This document shows, piece by piece, positions 32,551-42,444 of a stretch of DNA of 64,000 bases. Made by a program: the position numbers and the translations under genes. The notes under the pieces are model-generated. The model was not told where the DNA came from. It worked only from the letters and a program-made list of their open reading frames with translations, and did no database searches. The stretch lies in NCBI RefSeq assembly GCF_020886055.1, contig NZ_AP025184.1:1426001-1490000 (forward strand), written 5' to 3'. Position 1 is the stretch's first letter. Every line of letters begins with the position of its first letter. Source of the stretch: Flavobacterium ammoniigenes. Lineage in GTDB: Bacteria > Bacteroidota > Bacteroidia > Flavobacteriales > Flavobacteriaceae.

Positions 32551-34341
32551 TTAAAAGCAATATTTGTTTTCGGCAACTAATTTTGCCGTAATGATTTCTC
32601 TTAAACCAACTACATTAGGCATGTTGGTATATTTTGTAAATCGGCGTAATCCCATTAACATCATGCGTTGTTCATCGCCTTCAGCAAAAGAAACAATACC
32701 TTCTTTTCCTTTTTGAGTTACAATATCAACTGCTTGATACAAGTACAATTTTGCCATTGCAATTTGTTCTTGAACATTCGTTTCACCTTGTTTTTTGGCT
32801 AATTTCTCTGTACGTAATACTGTACTTTCCGCCATATAAATTTCAATCAACATATCTGCAGCAGCCATTAATAATTGTTGGTGTGCTTCTAAATCGGTTC
32901 CGAATTTCTGAATAGCACCACCCGCAACCATCAAAAAGGCTTTTTTCAATTTGCCAATCATTTCTTTTTCCTCCGAAAATAATTCGGAATAATCGGGTGA
33001 ATCAAAAGAAGGAATACCCATTAATTCTTCTTGTACTTTCATGGCAGGACCTAATAAATCTACTTGGCCTTTCATGGCTTTTTTGATTAACATTCCAACA
33101 GAAAGCATTCTGTTAATTTCGTTTGTTCCTTCGTAAATACGCGCAATACGAGCATCTCTCCAGGCTGATTCCATTGGGGTATCTTCAGAAAATCCCATTC
33201 CACCATACACCTGAATTCCTTCATCGGCACAATGTTGAACATCTTCGGATACGGCTACTTTAAGAATGGAACATTCGATAGCAAATTCTTCCACACCTTT
33301 CAATTCCGCTTCTTGATGCGAAACTCCTTCTGCTTCACGAATTTTAATTCGGGTTTCAATATCTTGAGCAGCACGGTAGGTAGCACTTTCACCTGCATAG
33401 GTTGAGGTGGCCATTTCGGCTAATTTGGCACGAATAGCACCAAAACTTGCGATAGGCGTATTGAATTGTACTCTATCATTTGCGTAACTGATAGCGTTAG
33501 AGGTAACACGACGTTGTGCATCTAAACAAGCTGCAGCTAGTTTTATACGTCCAACATTTAAGGCATTCATGGCTATTTTAAAACCGTTACCTCTTTCTGA
33601 CAACATATTTTCAACTGGAATTTTGGTCTCGTTAAAAAATACTTGACGCGTAGAGGAAGCTCTAATTCCTAGTTTATGTTCTTCTTCTCCGAAAGAGATT
33701 CCGTTGTCTTGAGTGTTTTCTAAGATGAATCCTGTAATGTTTTTGTCATCTTCAATTCGGGCAAAAACGATGAATAGCGAACAAAATCCAGCATTGGAAA
33801 TCCACATTTTTTGTCCTGTAATTTTGTAATGCGTTCCGTCTTCAGACAAGACTGCTTTGGTTTTTCCAGAATTGGCATCACTTCCTGCACCAGGTTCTGT
33901 CAAACAATAAGCGCCAAACCATTCGCCAGAAGCTAATTTTGGCACGTATTTTTGTTTTTGTTCTTCAGTTCCATATAAAGTTATTGGCATGGTTCCAATT
34001 CCGGTGTGAGCTCCAAAAGCAGTTGAAAATGAACCTGTAGCTCCGGAAATATAATCGCAAACCAAACAGGTGTCTACAAATCCCATTCCCATCCCGCCAT
34101 AGGCTTCTGGAACAGCAATGCTCAAGAAACCCATTTCACCGGCTTTACGCATGGTTTCTTCGGTTAAAGCGTAATCTTTCTTTTCAAAACGGTCTTTGTG
34201 TGGCCAAATTTCTTTATCAACGAATTCTTTTACAGAATCTCGCATCATGATTTGTTCTTCTGAAAAATCTTCGGGTGTGAAAATGTTCTCACATTTTGTT
34301 TCTTTTACTAAAAACTGTCCACCTCTGGTAATATCTTCCAT
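32551..34341 (-). CDS. Acyl-CoA dehydrogenase (FadE-like)
   Basis: 596 residues. It oxidises acyl-CoA to enoyl-CoA with FAD in the first step of beta-oxidation. Visible marks are YCLTEPGAGSDANSGKT near 146-162, KMWISNAGFCSLFIVFA, YGGMGFSEDTPMESAWRDARI and IYEGTNEINRMLS with the catalytic Glu of the long-chain type. A C-terminal extension of about 170 residues makes it resemble very-long-chain acyl-CoA dehydrogenases. It is the last gene of marR-fadB-fadA-acd. Confidence 0.94.
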   Translation of the reverse strand: MEDITRGGQFLVKETKCENIFTPEDFSEEQIMMRDSVKEFVDKEIWPHKDRFEKKDYALTEETMRKAGEMGFLSIAVPEAYGGMGMGFVDTCLVCDYISGATGSFSTAFGAHTGIGTMPITLYGTEEQKQKYVPKLASGEWFGAYCLTEPGAGSDANSGKTKAVLSEDGTHYKITGQKMWISNAGFCSLFIVFARIEDDKNITGFILENTQDNGISFGEEEHKLGIRASSTRQVFFNETKIPVENMLSERGNGFKIAMNALNVGRIKLAAACLDAQRRVTSNAISYANDRVQFNTPIASFGAIRAKLAEMATSTYAGESATYRAAQDIETRIKIREAEGVSHQEAELKGVEEFAIECSILKVAVSEDVQHCADEGIQVYGGMGFSEDTPMESAWRDARIARIYEGTNEINRMLSVGMLIKKAMKGQVDLLGPAMKVQEELMGIPSFDSPDYSELFSEEKEMIGKLKKAFLMVAGGAIQKFGTDLEAHQQLLMAAADMLIEIYMAESTVLRTEKLAKKQGETNVQEQIAMAKLYLYQAVDIVTQKGKEGIVSFAEGDEQRMMLMGLRRFTKYTNMPNVVGLREIITAKLVAENKYCF

Positions 34342-34389
34342 TGTTTTATGTTTTTTATTGTTGATGATTTATAATCTTGATAGTTTATT

Positions 34390-35571
34390 TTATAATAGCT
34401 CGTAAATACCAGCTGAACCTTGACCTGTTCCTACACACATACTCACGATTCCATATTTGCTGCCACGACGTTTCATTTCGTCAAATAATTGCACCGATAA
34501 TTTGGCTCCTGTACAACCCAGCGGATGGCCTAGTGCAATAGCACCTCCATTCACATTGACGATGTCAGGATTCAAATCCAATTCGCGAACAACAGCTAAA
34601 GATTGGGAAGCAAAGGCTTCATTTAATTCAATTAAATCTATGTCGTTTAATGTTAATCCGGCTTGTTTTAAGGCTTTCGGAATGGCTTTTACTGGACCGA
34701 TTCCCATAATTCTAGGTTCTACACCAGCTGAGGCATAATTCACTAATCGTGCGATTGGTGTTACTCCTAATTCTTTAACCATTTCTTCGCTCATGATCAG
34801 GACGAAGGCGGCTCCGTCACTCATTTGCGAAGAGTTTCCAGCGGTTACACTACCATCTGCTGAAAAAACGGGTTTTAAATTACCTAGGGCAGCTATATTA
34901 GTATCTGCTCTTGGGCCTTCATCTTTAGTAACTGTATACGATTTGGTTTCTTTCTTTCCGTTTTCATTGATGAAAGTTTGTTCTACAGTTATTGGTACAA
35001 TTTGGTTGTCAAATTTTCCTTCAGCTTGGGCTTTCAAAGCTTTTTGGTGGGAATGATAAGCAAATTTATCTTGATCTTCTCGAGAAATCGAGTATTGTTT
35101 TGCAACTGCTTCAGCCGTTAGACCCATTCCCCAATAGTAATCTTCATTTCCTGCTGCGGCAACGGCGTAATCCGGTGTTGGTTTGTAACCTCCCATCGGA
35201 ATAAACGACATACTTTCAGCACCACCTGCAATTATACAATCGGCCATACCACTTTGAATTTTGGCAGTAGCCATTCCAATGGTTTCCAAACCTGAGGCAC
35301 AATATCTATTGACGGTTACACCAGGAACATCGGTTACTTTTAATCCCATTAATGAAATTAATCGGCCTACATTTAAACCTTGTTCAGCTTCCGGCATGGC
35401 ATTTCCTACCATCACATCATCGATTCGGGTTTTGTCGAAATCAGGCAATTCATTCATCATGAATTGAATGGTCTCTGCAGCCAATTCATCGGGTCTTTTG
35501 AATCGAAATACACCCTTTGGTGCTTTACCAACTGCCGTTCTGTATGCTTTTACTATATATGCTGTTTTCAT
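34390..35571 (-). CDS. fadA: Acetyl-CoA C-acyltransferase (thiolase)
   Basis: 393 residues. It cleaves 3-ketoacyl-CoA with CoA in the last step of beta-oxidation. The nucleophile Cys is in VNRYCASGLETIG near 88-92, the base pair His and Cys in GGAIALGHPLGCTGA and SMCVGTGQGSAGIYE. It sits between the fused dehydrogenase/hydratase and the acyl-CoA dehydrogenase with gaps of about 50 bases. Confidence 0.95.
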   Translation of the reverse strand: MKTAYIVKAYRTAVGKAPKGVFRFKRPDELAAETIQFMMNELPDFDKTRIDDVMVGNAMPEAEQGLNVGRLISLMGLKVTDVPGVTVNRYCASGLETIGMATAKIQSGMADCIIAGGAESMSFIPMGGYKPTPDYAVAAAGNEDYYWGMGLTAEAVAKQYSISREDQDKFAYHSHQKALKAQAEGKFDNQIVPITVEQTFINENGKKETKSYTVTKDEGPRADTNIAALGNLKPVFSADGSVTAGNSSQMSDGAAFVLIMSEEMVKELGVTPIARLVNYASAGVEPRIMGIGPVKAIPKALKQAGLTLNDIDLIELNEAFASQSLAVVRELDLNPDIVNVNGGAIALGHPLGCTGAKLSVQLFDEMKRRGSKYGIVSMCVGTGQGSAGIYELL

Positions 35572-35623
35572 CTTTTATATTTTTGGAACACAAATAATCA
35601 ATCTGTGTTATTACATTAGATTA

Positions 35624-38014
35624 TTAATTACGAAGCGGTTTTCCTTTAGTTAACATGAATTGGATTCTTTCCAATGTTTTTCTTTCGGTACATAAACTCA
35701 AGAAAGCTTCACGTTCAATATCTAAAAGATACTGCTCGCTAACTAAAGTTGGTTCAGATAAATCACCGCCCGCCATAACATAGGCTAATTTGTTGGCAAT
35801 TTTACGATCGTGTTCAGAGATGTATTTTCCAGCTTGCATTTGGTCAATTCCCACTAAGAACATTCCAAGTGCTTGTTTTCCTAGAACTTTTACATCTTTT
35901 CTTTGAATTGGTTGAGTATAACCTTGTTCTGCCATTTGAAGCGCCACCTGTTTGGCAGTTGCAATTTGGCGGTCTTTATTGACTACAACTATGTCTTTCC
36001 CTTTTTGTAATACACCCATATCAAAAGCTTCATAGGCAGATGTCGCTACTTTTGCCATTCCAATGGTTAGGAAATATTCTTGTAATACGTTTAGTTCTAC
36101 GTCGTTTTTGTGAAATAAATCGGAAGCACGTAAGGCCATTTCTTTAGATCCACCACCACCAGGAATCACACCTACACCAAATTCCACTAATCCAATATAG
36201 GTTTCAGCTGCAGCAACCACTCGGTCAGCGTGCATGGTCATTTCGCAACCACCTCCTAATGTCATTCCGTGAGGAGCAACAATTACAGGAGTTGCTGAGT
36301 AACGCACGCGCATCATCGTGTCTTGGAACATTTTGATCGCCATATTCAATTCGTCGTATTCTTGTTCGACTGCCATCATGAAAATCATTCCGATATTGGC
36401 ACCCACAGTGAAATTAGCCGCTTGATTTCCAATGACCAGTCCATTGTATTCTTTTTCAGATAAATCAATAGCTTTATTGATGGCTTGCAGAACATCTCCG
36501 CCAATGGTATTCATTTTGGATTGGAATTCTAGGTTTAAAATTCCGTCACCTAAGTGCTGAATAATGGCTCCACTGTTGCTCCATACTTTTTTGCTTTCGC
36601 GAATGTTATTTAGAATGATAAAGGCATCTTGACCAGGGATTTTAGTTTGTGATTTTGAAGGTATAGCATAATAATATGTAGCGCCTTCTTTTACAGTGTA
36701 AAAACTAGAGTTGCCTGAAGCTATCATTTCGTTAACCCATGCAGCCGGTTCATAGCCTTCGGCTTTCATTAATTCGATTCCATTAGCAACACCAATGGCA
36801 TCCCAAATTTCGAATGGACCATTTTCCCATCCAAAACCAGCTTTCATGGCATCGTCTATTTTATAAAAATCGTCTGATATTTCAGGAATTCGGTTTGAAC
36901 AATAAGCAAACATAGCTGCGAAGTTTTTTCTGTAAAACTCACCTGCTTTGTCTTTTCCTTTTACTAACACTTTGAAACGATCAATAGGTTTATCGATGGT
37001 TTTTGTTAATTCTAAAGTAGCAAATGAAGCTCTTTTTGAAGCTCTATATTCTAATGTATTTAAATCTAAGGATAAGATTTCTTTTCCTTCTTTTTTATAA
37101 AAACCTTGCCCAGTTTTACTACCTAACCAATTATTTTCCATCATTTTGGAAATAAAATCAGGCAATTGGAACAATTCGTGTGCTTCGTCATTAGGGCAGT
37201 TTTGATACAATCCGTTGGCTACATGAACCAAAGTATCTAAACCAACTACATCGACAGTTCTGAAAGTAGCCGATTTTGGTCTACCAATTACAGGTCCGGT
37301 TAATTTATCTACTTCTTCAATAGTCAATCCCATTTCTTTCACTAAATGGAACAAGCTTTGGATACCAAAAATCCCAATACGGTTTCCAATGAAGGCAGGT
37401 GTATCTTTGGCAACAACCGAAGTTTTTCCTAAAAATTTAGAACCATATTCAGTTAAGAAATCCAACACTTCCGGATTGGTTTTTGGTCCAGGAATAATTT
37501 CGAATAATTTAAGGTAACGTGCTGGGTTAAAAAAGTGTGTCCCACAAAAATGAGCTTGAAAATCATCTGATCTTCCTTCGCTCATGAATTGGATTGGAAT
37601 TCCAGAAGTATTTGAAGTAACTAAAGTTCCAGGTTTTCTGAATTTATCGATTTGTTCAAAAACTAATTTTTTGATATCCAAACGTTCTACAACTACTTCA
37701 ATAATCCAATCGCAAGAAGCAATTTTGGACATATCATCTGTTGTATTTCCGGTTGAGATTCGATTAGCAAATTTGGCATGATAAATAGGAGAGGGTTTTG
37801 ATTTTAAAGCATTGGCTAAATGGTCATTGACTATTCTATTTCGTACCAATTTGCTCTCTAATGTCAATCCTTTTTTCTCTTCTACCTCAGTCAATGCATT
37901 TGGTACGATGTCAAGAAGGAGTACTTCTAATCCAATGTTAGCCAAATGACAGGCAATTCCAGAACCCATTATTCCAGATCCTACAACTGCTACTTTTTTA
38001 ATGATTCGTTTCAT
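35624..38014 (-). CDS. 3-hydroxyacyl-CoA dehydrogenase/enoyl-CoA hydratase
   Basis: 796 residues. The two middle steps of beta-oxidation are fused with the dehydrogenase first: NAD site VGSGIMGSGIACHLANIG at 11-28, the family signature HFFNPARYLKLFEI near 160, and the C-terminal hydroxyacyl-dehydrogenase domain. The hydratase half follows from about 465, with GGGCEMTMHADRVVAAAETY and GVGVIPGGGGSKEMALRA. This order matches Bacillus FadN rather than E. coli FadB. The start overlaps the marR stop by 17 bases, so the two are translationally coupled. Confidence 0.95.
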   Translation of the reverse strand: MKRIIKKVAVVGSGIMGSGIACHLANIGLEVLLLDIVPNALTEVEEKKGLTLESKLVRNRIVNDHLANALKSKPSPIYHAKFANRISTGNTTDDMSKIASCDWIIEVVVERLDIKKLVFEQIDKFRKPGTLVTSNTSGIPIQFMSEGRSDDFQAHFCGTHFFNPARYLKLFEIIPGPKTNPEVLDFLTEYGSKFLGKTSVVAKDTPAFIGNRIGIFGIQSLFHLVKEMGLTIEEVDKLTGPVIGRPKSATFRTVDVVGLDTLVHVANGLYQNCPNDEAHELFQLPDFISKMMENNWLGSKTGQGFYKKEGKEILSLDLNTLEYRASKRASFATLELTKTIDKPIDRFKVLVKGKDKAGEFYRKNFAAMFAYCSNRIPEISDDFYKIDDAMKAGFGWENGPFEIWDAIGVANGIELMKAEGYEPAAWVNEMIASGNSSFYTVKEGATYYYAIPSKSQTKIPGQDAFIILNNIRESKKVWSNSGAIIQHLGDGILNLEFQSKMNTIGGDVLQAINKAIDLSEKEYNGLVIGNQAANFTVGANIGMIFMMAVEQEYDELNMAIKMFQDTMMRVRYSATPVIVAPHGMTLGGGCEMTMHADRVVAAAETYIGLVEFGVGVIPGGGGSKEMALRASDLFHKNDVELNVLQEYFLTIGMAKVATSAYEAFDMGVLQKGKDIVVVNKDRQIATAKQVALQMAEQGYTQPIQRKDVKVLGKQALGMFLVGIDQMQAGKYISEHDRKIANKLAYVMAGGDLSEPTLVSEQYLLDIEREAFLSLCTERKTLERIQFMLTKGKPLRN

Positions 38015-38465
38015 CGTTTATTAAATCTGTTTGATTAAATATATTTTTATCTTGTATTAACTCATTTATTGCATCAGACACTTCCATGAAATGTTTCAGT
38101 TTTTCTTGAGAAACATGTTGTTTAATTGTTTCATTAAATTTAAGCACCGTGTTTTTTGAAAGTTCTCGTTTTTCTTTGCCCAAATCGGTCAGGTAAATTA
38201 AGACACCACGACCATCAAATGGATTTCTTTTACGGATGATTAATCCTTTCTCTTCCATTGATTTTAGGGTGCGGGTTAGACTCGTTGCTTCCATTCCCAT
38301 TTTAGGTCCTAAAGTCGTAGAAGGTGTTCCTTTATCTTTGTCAATGCTAAGTAAAACAAATCCTGTTGCCATAGTGGCACCATATTTAGCGGCCTCCTCA
38401 TTGTACATTCTAGAAACTGCTTGCCAGGTTGCTCGGAGCACATAATCTATAGTTTTATCTTTCAT
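37998..38465 (-). CDS. MarR-family transcriptional regulator of the beta-oxidation operon
   Basis: 155 residues. The winged helix reads TPSTTLGPKMGMEATSLTRTL near 51-71, followed by KGLIIRKRNPFDGRGVLIYL, the wing. It is the first gene of the fatty-acid operon, so an acyl-CoA or fatty-acid ligand is likely; that is inference by context. A TACATTTG box and a TATGC-AC-GCATA dyad lie upstream. Confidence 0.9.
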   Translation of the reverse strand: MKDKTIDYVLRATWQAVSRMYNEEAAKYGATMATGFVLLSIDKDKGTPSTTLGPKMGMEATSLTRTLKSMEEKGLIIRKRNPFDGRGVLIYLTDLGKEKRELSKNTVLKFNETIKQHVSQEKLKHFMEVSDAINELIQDKNIFNQTDLINDETNH

Positions 38466-38484
38466 ATCATTCGGTCTAACGAAT

Positions 38485-38492
38485 CAAATGTA
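38485..38492 (-). promoter_or_regulatory. -7 element of the fatty-acid operon
   Basis: TACATTTG on the minus strand, 19 bases before the marR start. No consensus -33 box. Confidence 0.5.
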
Positions 38493-38504
38493 AGAAATAA
38501 ATAC

Positions 38505-38516
38505 TATGCACGCATA
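38505..38516. promoter_or_regulatory. Possible MarR operator
   Basis: TATGC-AC-GCATA, arms of five bases with two between, about 20 bases behind the -7 element where the -33 contact would be. A bound dimer there would block the promoter. Confidence 0.35.
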
Positions 38517-38542
38517 ATAAAAATAATTATTTTTCAAAAAAA

Positions 38543-38574
38543 AAACTCCCTAATGAATTACATTGGGAGTTTTA
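38543..38574 (-). terminator. Terminator after the acyl-CoA ligase gene
   Basis: Arms AAAACTCCC and GGGAGTTTT at the base with an inner TAATG/CATT pairing. On the minus strand it ends in a run of T. Confidence 0.65.
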
Positions 38575-38591
38575 AATTTTGAAATCGAATT

Positions 38592-40364
38592 CTAGTTGTA
38601 TATTTTATTGAATAAATCCTTGTATTTTTCCATGACTACTTTTCGTTTCAATTTAAGAGTTGGCGTTAAATGTCCTCCTTCAATACTCCATACATCAGGA
38701 GTCAATTCAAAACGTTTTATTTTTTCCCAATTTCCAAATTTCTCATTCAATTGATCGACTTCTTCTTGAATTCGTTCAATTACTTTAGTACTAGAAATAA
38801 TTTCAGCATTGGTAGTTCCAATATTAATTTTATGAATTTTAGCCCATTCTTTTACAAAATCAAAACTAGGCTGAATGAAAGCAGCTGGCATTTTTTGGCC
38901 ATCGCCAATCACCATAATTTGTTCTATAAAACGAGATTGTTTCATTGTATTTTCAATTAACTGCGGTGCAATGTATTTTCCACCAGAGGTTTTGAACATT
39001 TCTTTTTTACGATCTGTAATTTTAAGGAACCCATCGTTATCAAATTCACCGATATCACCGGTGTGGAAAAAATCATCCGTCATTACTTCTGAAGTAAGTT
39101 GTTCATCTTTGTAGTACCCCATCATTACATTGGGACCTTTGCAAAGAATTTCACCATCTTCGGCAATTTTGACTGTTAATCCATCAATAACTTTTCCTAC
39201 TGTTCCTACTCTGAAACCGAAATTTCTCATATCGTTTACTGTAATAACCGGAGAAGTTTCGGTTAAACCATAACCCTCCATTACGGGAATTCCTGCTGCA
39301 GCAAAAACACGAGTTAGTCGAGTTTGTAATGCGGCACTACCAGAAACCATTAGGTCTAAATTACCCCCCAAACCTTCTTTCCATTTACTAAAAATTAGTT
39401 TTCTAGCCATTTTAAGTTGCAACTCATACCACCAACCATTTGCGCCATAAGGCTCAAAACGCAATCCTAAGTCGATCGCCCAAAAGAAAAGTTTCTTTTT
39501 GATACCAGTTAACTGCGTTCCTTTTGCAATAATACTATCATATACTTTTTCAAGTAATCTAGGTACAGCCGACATAACATTTGGTTTTACCTCTTTTATA
39601 TTGTCACTAATTTTATCGATTGATTCCCCAAAGTAAATGGATACACCATAATATTGGTACAAATACAAAATCACTCGTTCGAAAATATGACAAACAGGAA
39701 GAAAACTTAAGGCACGACTTTTTCCTTTTTCAAATGGAATTCTAGGGGCACTATTAATTACGTTGGAAACAATATTGTTATGAGAAAGCATAACGCCTTT
39801 AGGTCTTCCAGTGGTTCCAGAAGTATAAATTATTGTTGCTAAATCTGAGGGAAGAACTCCATTTTTACGTTCTTCAACATCCTTTTGATTGGCTTCGTCT
39901 TTACCCAATTCCAATAATTCAGTCCAATGTTTACATCCTTCAATGGTATTGAAAGAATAGACTTCTTTTAAGGTTGGAACATTGGATTTAATGGCATTTA
40001 CTTTTCGTAAAACGTCTTCGTCAGAAACAAAGCAATACGAAGATTCAGAATGATTCAGAATGTATTCATAATCCTCTTCTGAAATAGTAGGGTAAATAGG
40101 AACTGTTTGTGCGCCAGTTTGAAGCGCTCCAATATCCATGATGTTCCATTCTGTTCTATTATTAGAAGAAATGATGGCAATTTTATCATTTTTTTGAACT
40201 CCTATTTGTACTAAAGCTCTTGAAATAGCATTTGCTTTAGCGATATATTCTTGGGTAGATGTTTTGATCCATTTCCCATCTTGTTTGGTCACTAAAGCAT
40301 CAGAAATAGTAAAGTTTTCTAGCTGATAGTAGGGGAAGTCAAAAAGTCGTGTAATTGAAATCAT
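38592..40364 (-). CDS. Long-chain acyl-CoA ligase (AMP-dependent synthetase)
   Basis: 590 residues. It activates fatty acids to acyl-CoA through an acyl-AMP. The ATP loop is IIYTSGTTGRPKGVML near 178-193; GYGLTETSPVI and LKITDRKKEMFKTSGGKYI mark the adenylate site and hinge. The C-terminus retains GGHLTPTLKLKRK with the catalytic Lys, as in the FadD15 group. It lies directly after the fatty-acid operon and probably feeds it, but has its own terminator. Confidence 0.93.
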   Translation of the reverse strand: MISITRLFDFPYYQLENFTISDALVTKQDGKWIKTSTQEYIAKANAISRALVQIGVQKNDKIAIISSNNRTEWNIMDIGALQTGAQTVPIYPTISEEDYEYILNHSESSYCFVSDEDVLRKVNAIKSNVPTLKEVYSFNTIEGCKHWTELLELGKDEANQKDVEERKNGVLPSDLATIIYTSGTTGRPKGVMLSHNNIVSNVINSAPRIPFEKGKSRALSFLPVCHIFERVILYLYQYYGVSIYFGESIDKISDNIKEVKPNVMSAVPRLLEKVYDSIIAKGTQLTGIKKKLFFWAIDLGLRFEPYGANGWWYELQLKMARKLIFSKWKEGLGGNLDLMVSGSAALQTRLTRVFAAAGIPVMEGYGLTETSPVITVNDMRNFGFRVGTVGKVIDGLTVKIAEDGEILCKGPNVMMGYYKDEQLTSEVMTDDFFHTGDIGEFDNDGFLKITDRKKEMFKTSGGKYIAPQLIENTMKQSRFIEQIMVIGDGQKMPAAFIQPSFDFVKEWAKIHKINIGTTNAEIISSTKVIERIQEEVDQLNEKFGNWEKIKRFELTPDVWSIEGGHLTPTLKLKRKVVMEKYKDLFNKIYN

Positions 40365-40448
40365 TTGGTAAAAATTTGATGCAAATTAATTAATTTAAAC
40401 TGATTTGCAATATTTATTTATAATTTAAAATTCTTTGTTTGAATTAGC

Positions 40449-40456
40449 TAATTTTG
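40449..40456 (+). promoter_or_regulatory. -7 element of the LtaS-like gene
   Basis: TAATTTTG, 24 bases before the ATG at 40481. The upstream in-frame TTG at 40454 is part of this box and so is not the start codon. Confidence 0.5.
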
Positions 40457-40480
40457 TCCATTGAATTTTTTAAAACCAAT

Positions 40481-42403
40481 ATGAAACGATTTCCAAGATT
40501 TGAGGAGTATAAAGTAGTATTCTACAGGATTTTACTAGCGTATGTTTTTTATACTATTGCTCGTTTGTTATTCTTTTTTTACAATCGGAATTTAATTCAA
40601 ATTGATGGAGTTACAGATATTGTTAGTATGTGTTACCATGGTTTGACCTTTGACACGGCGTCTATCTTGTATTTGAATTTGTTGTTTATTGTGTTTTCAA
40701 TTCTTCCTTTGCGAATTAATCACAGTAAAAAGTACCAAGGATTCTTATTTTATTTGTACTTCATTCTGAATCTTTTGGGTTATGCTACTAATTATGTTGA
40801 TTTTATATATTACCGTTTCAATTTTGGAAGATCCACTATTGCAGCCTTAGATTCTTTGAAACATGAAAGTAATAAATCTTTGTTGCTGATAAATTTCTTG
40901 TTTCATTATTGGCATGTATTCGTATTGTTTTTTGTAGTTTCTTATGCATGGATTTACCTGTACAAAAAAGTGTCTTTACAAAATGAATCGTCTCATAAAG
41001 GGATTACTTATTTTGGTACATCAGTGGTTAGTTTTTTAGTAATTGTTACTTTGATTATTGGAGGTATTCGAGGTGATTTTAAAAAGAGTACCCGACCAAT
41101 TAATTTAATTGATGCCAGTCGTGATGTGAAAAATGTGTCCCAAGCCGATGTGGTTTTGAATACCCCTTTTGCTTTGATTCGAACATTGTTTAGCAACAAT
41201 TTTAAGAAAATGCATTTTGTCGATGAAACGACAATAAATACCTTGGTTCAACCCATAAAGCAGTATAAAAACAACCCAAAATCAAAACCCAATGTGGTGA
41301 TCTTTATTTTGGAAAGTAATGCCAAAGAATATTTTGGGTCGTTTAATAAAAATACAAAAATCCCCAATTACAAAGGATATACGCCTTTTGTAGATTCATT
41401 AGCGCAACACAGTTTGATTTTTACCAATGCCTATGCAAATGGATATAAATCGATTCATGCCATGTCATCTGTTTTGGCTGGAATCCCTTCTTTTAAAGAC
41501 GCGTTTACGTCATCACCTTATCCTAAACAAAAAACGGAATCGTTAGTTTCTACTTTAAAAAGTGAAGGATATGCTACTTCATTTTTCCATGGTGCGCCTA
41601 ATGGTTCTATGGGATTTTTAGGTTATGCTAACATCTTAGGCTTTGATCATTATTATGGCAAAAATGAATACAATAACGATGACGATTTTGATGGTGTGTG
41701 GGGTATTTGGGATGAGCCATTTTTTCAATATTTCAATACTACAATTAGCAAAGAAAAACAGCCGTTTATGGCTACCTTATTTTCAGTTACTTCTCATGAG
41801 CCTTATCAAGTTCCTGAAAAATACAAAGGGAAGTTTCCAAAAGGCGATGTTAATATCCATCAATGTATTGGGTATACCGATTTTGCGTTGCAACAGTTTT
41901 TCGCTTCAGCCAAGAAGCAACCCTGGTTTAAGAACACCATTTTTGTTTTTGTAGGCGATCATGGAAATACTATTTTTTATGATGAGTACAAGAAAGAAAT
42001 GAATAAGAATGTGGTCGCGATGATGATCTACAAACCCAATTCCAATTTAAATGGTGAATCAACTACATACGCACAGCAAATTGATTTGTATCCAACTATC
42101 TTAGACCTGATTGGTTATGAAAAACCGTTTCGAAGCTGGGGTAGGAGTTTGGTAGGAGATAAGCAAATTCAACCCTTCGTAATTCGTTATTCTTCTAATC
42201 TCTACCAATTCATGAGCGGTAATTATAGCTGTACTTTTGATGGAAATAAAGTAATTGGTTTTTATGCCAAAAACGATAAAGATTTAAAGTATAATTTGAT
42301 TGCCAAAAGGAATCCTGAAATGAATCAAATTGAGTTGAAATGCAAAGCCTATCTGCAAGATTATATGGCAAGGGTGATGGATAAAAAATTAGCAGAGCAT
42401 TGA
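40481..42403 (+). CDS. LtaS-like membrane sulfatase-family transferase
   Basis: 640 residues from the ATG at 40481. About five membrane segments fill residues 15-200. The outer domain belongs to the alkaline phosphatase/sulfatase superfamily: FILESNAKEYFGSF with metal ligand Glu278, NGYKSIHAM with Ser324 in the place of the LtaS catalytic Thr, and VGDHGN with Asp and His ligands. In Firmicutes LtaS polymerises glycerol phosphate. Gram-negative relatives transfer phosphoglycerol or phosphoethanolamine to envelope glycans or lipids; the substrate here is unknown. It ends at a bidirectional hairpin facing purL. Confidence 0.86.
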   Translation: MKRFPRFEEYKVVFYRILLAYVFYTIARLLFFFYNRNLIQIDGVTDIVSMCYHGLTFDTASILYLNLLFIVFSILPLRINHSKKYQGFLFYLYFILNLLGYATNYVDFIYYRFNFGRSTIAALDSLKHESNKSLLLINFLFHYWHVFVLFFVVSYAWIYLYKKVSLQNESSHKGITYFGTSVVSFLVIVTLIIGGIRGDFKKSTRPINLIDASRDVKNVSQADVVLNTPFALIRTLFSNNFKKMHFVDETTINTLVQPIKQYKNNPKSKPNVVIFILESNAKEYFGSFNKNTKIPNYKGYTPFVDSLAQHSLIFTNAYANGYKSIHAMSSVLAGIPSFKDAFTSSPYPKQKTESLVSTLKSEGYATSFFHGAPNGSMGFLGYANILGFDHYYGKNEYNNDDDFDGVWGIWDEPFFQYFNTTISKEKQPFMATLFSVTSHEPYQVPEKYKGKFPKGDVNIHQCIGYTDFALQQFFASAKKQPWFKNTIFVFVGDHGNTIFYDEYKKEMNKNVVAMMIYKPNSNLNGESTTYAQQIDLYPTILDLIGYEKPFRSWGRSLVGDKQIQPFVIRYSSNLYQFMSGNYSCTFDGNKVIGFYAKNDKDLKYNLIAKRNPEMNQIELKCKAYLQDYMARVMDKKLAEH

Positions 42404-42413
42404 TAATTGAGAT

Positions 42414-42444
42414 AAAAAAAGCGACCATTTGGTCGCTTTTTTTT
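42414..42444. terminator. Bidirectional terminator between the LtaS-like gene and purL
   Basis: GCGACC-ATTT-GGTCGC (42421-42436), flanked by seven A and eight T. Both converging genes use it. Confidence 0.85.
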
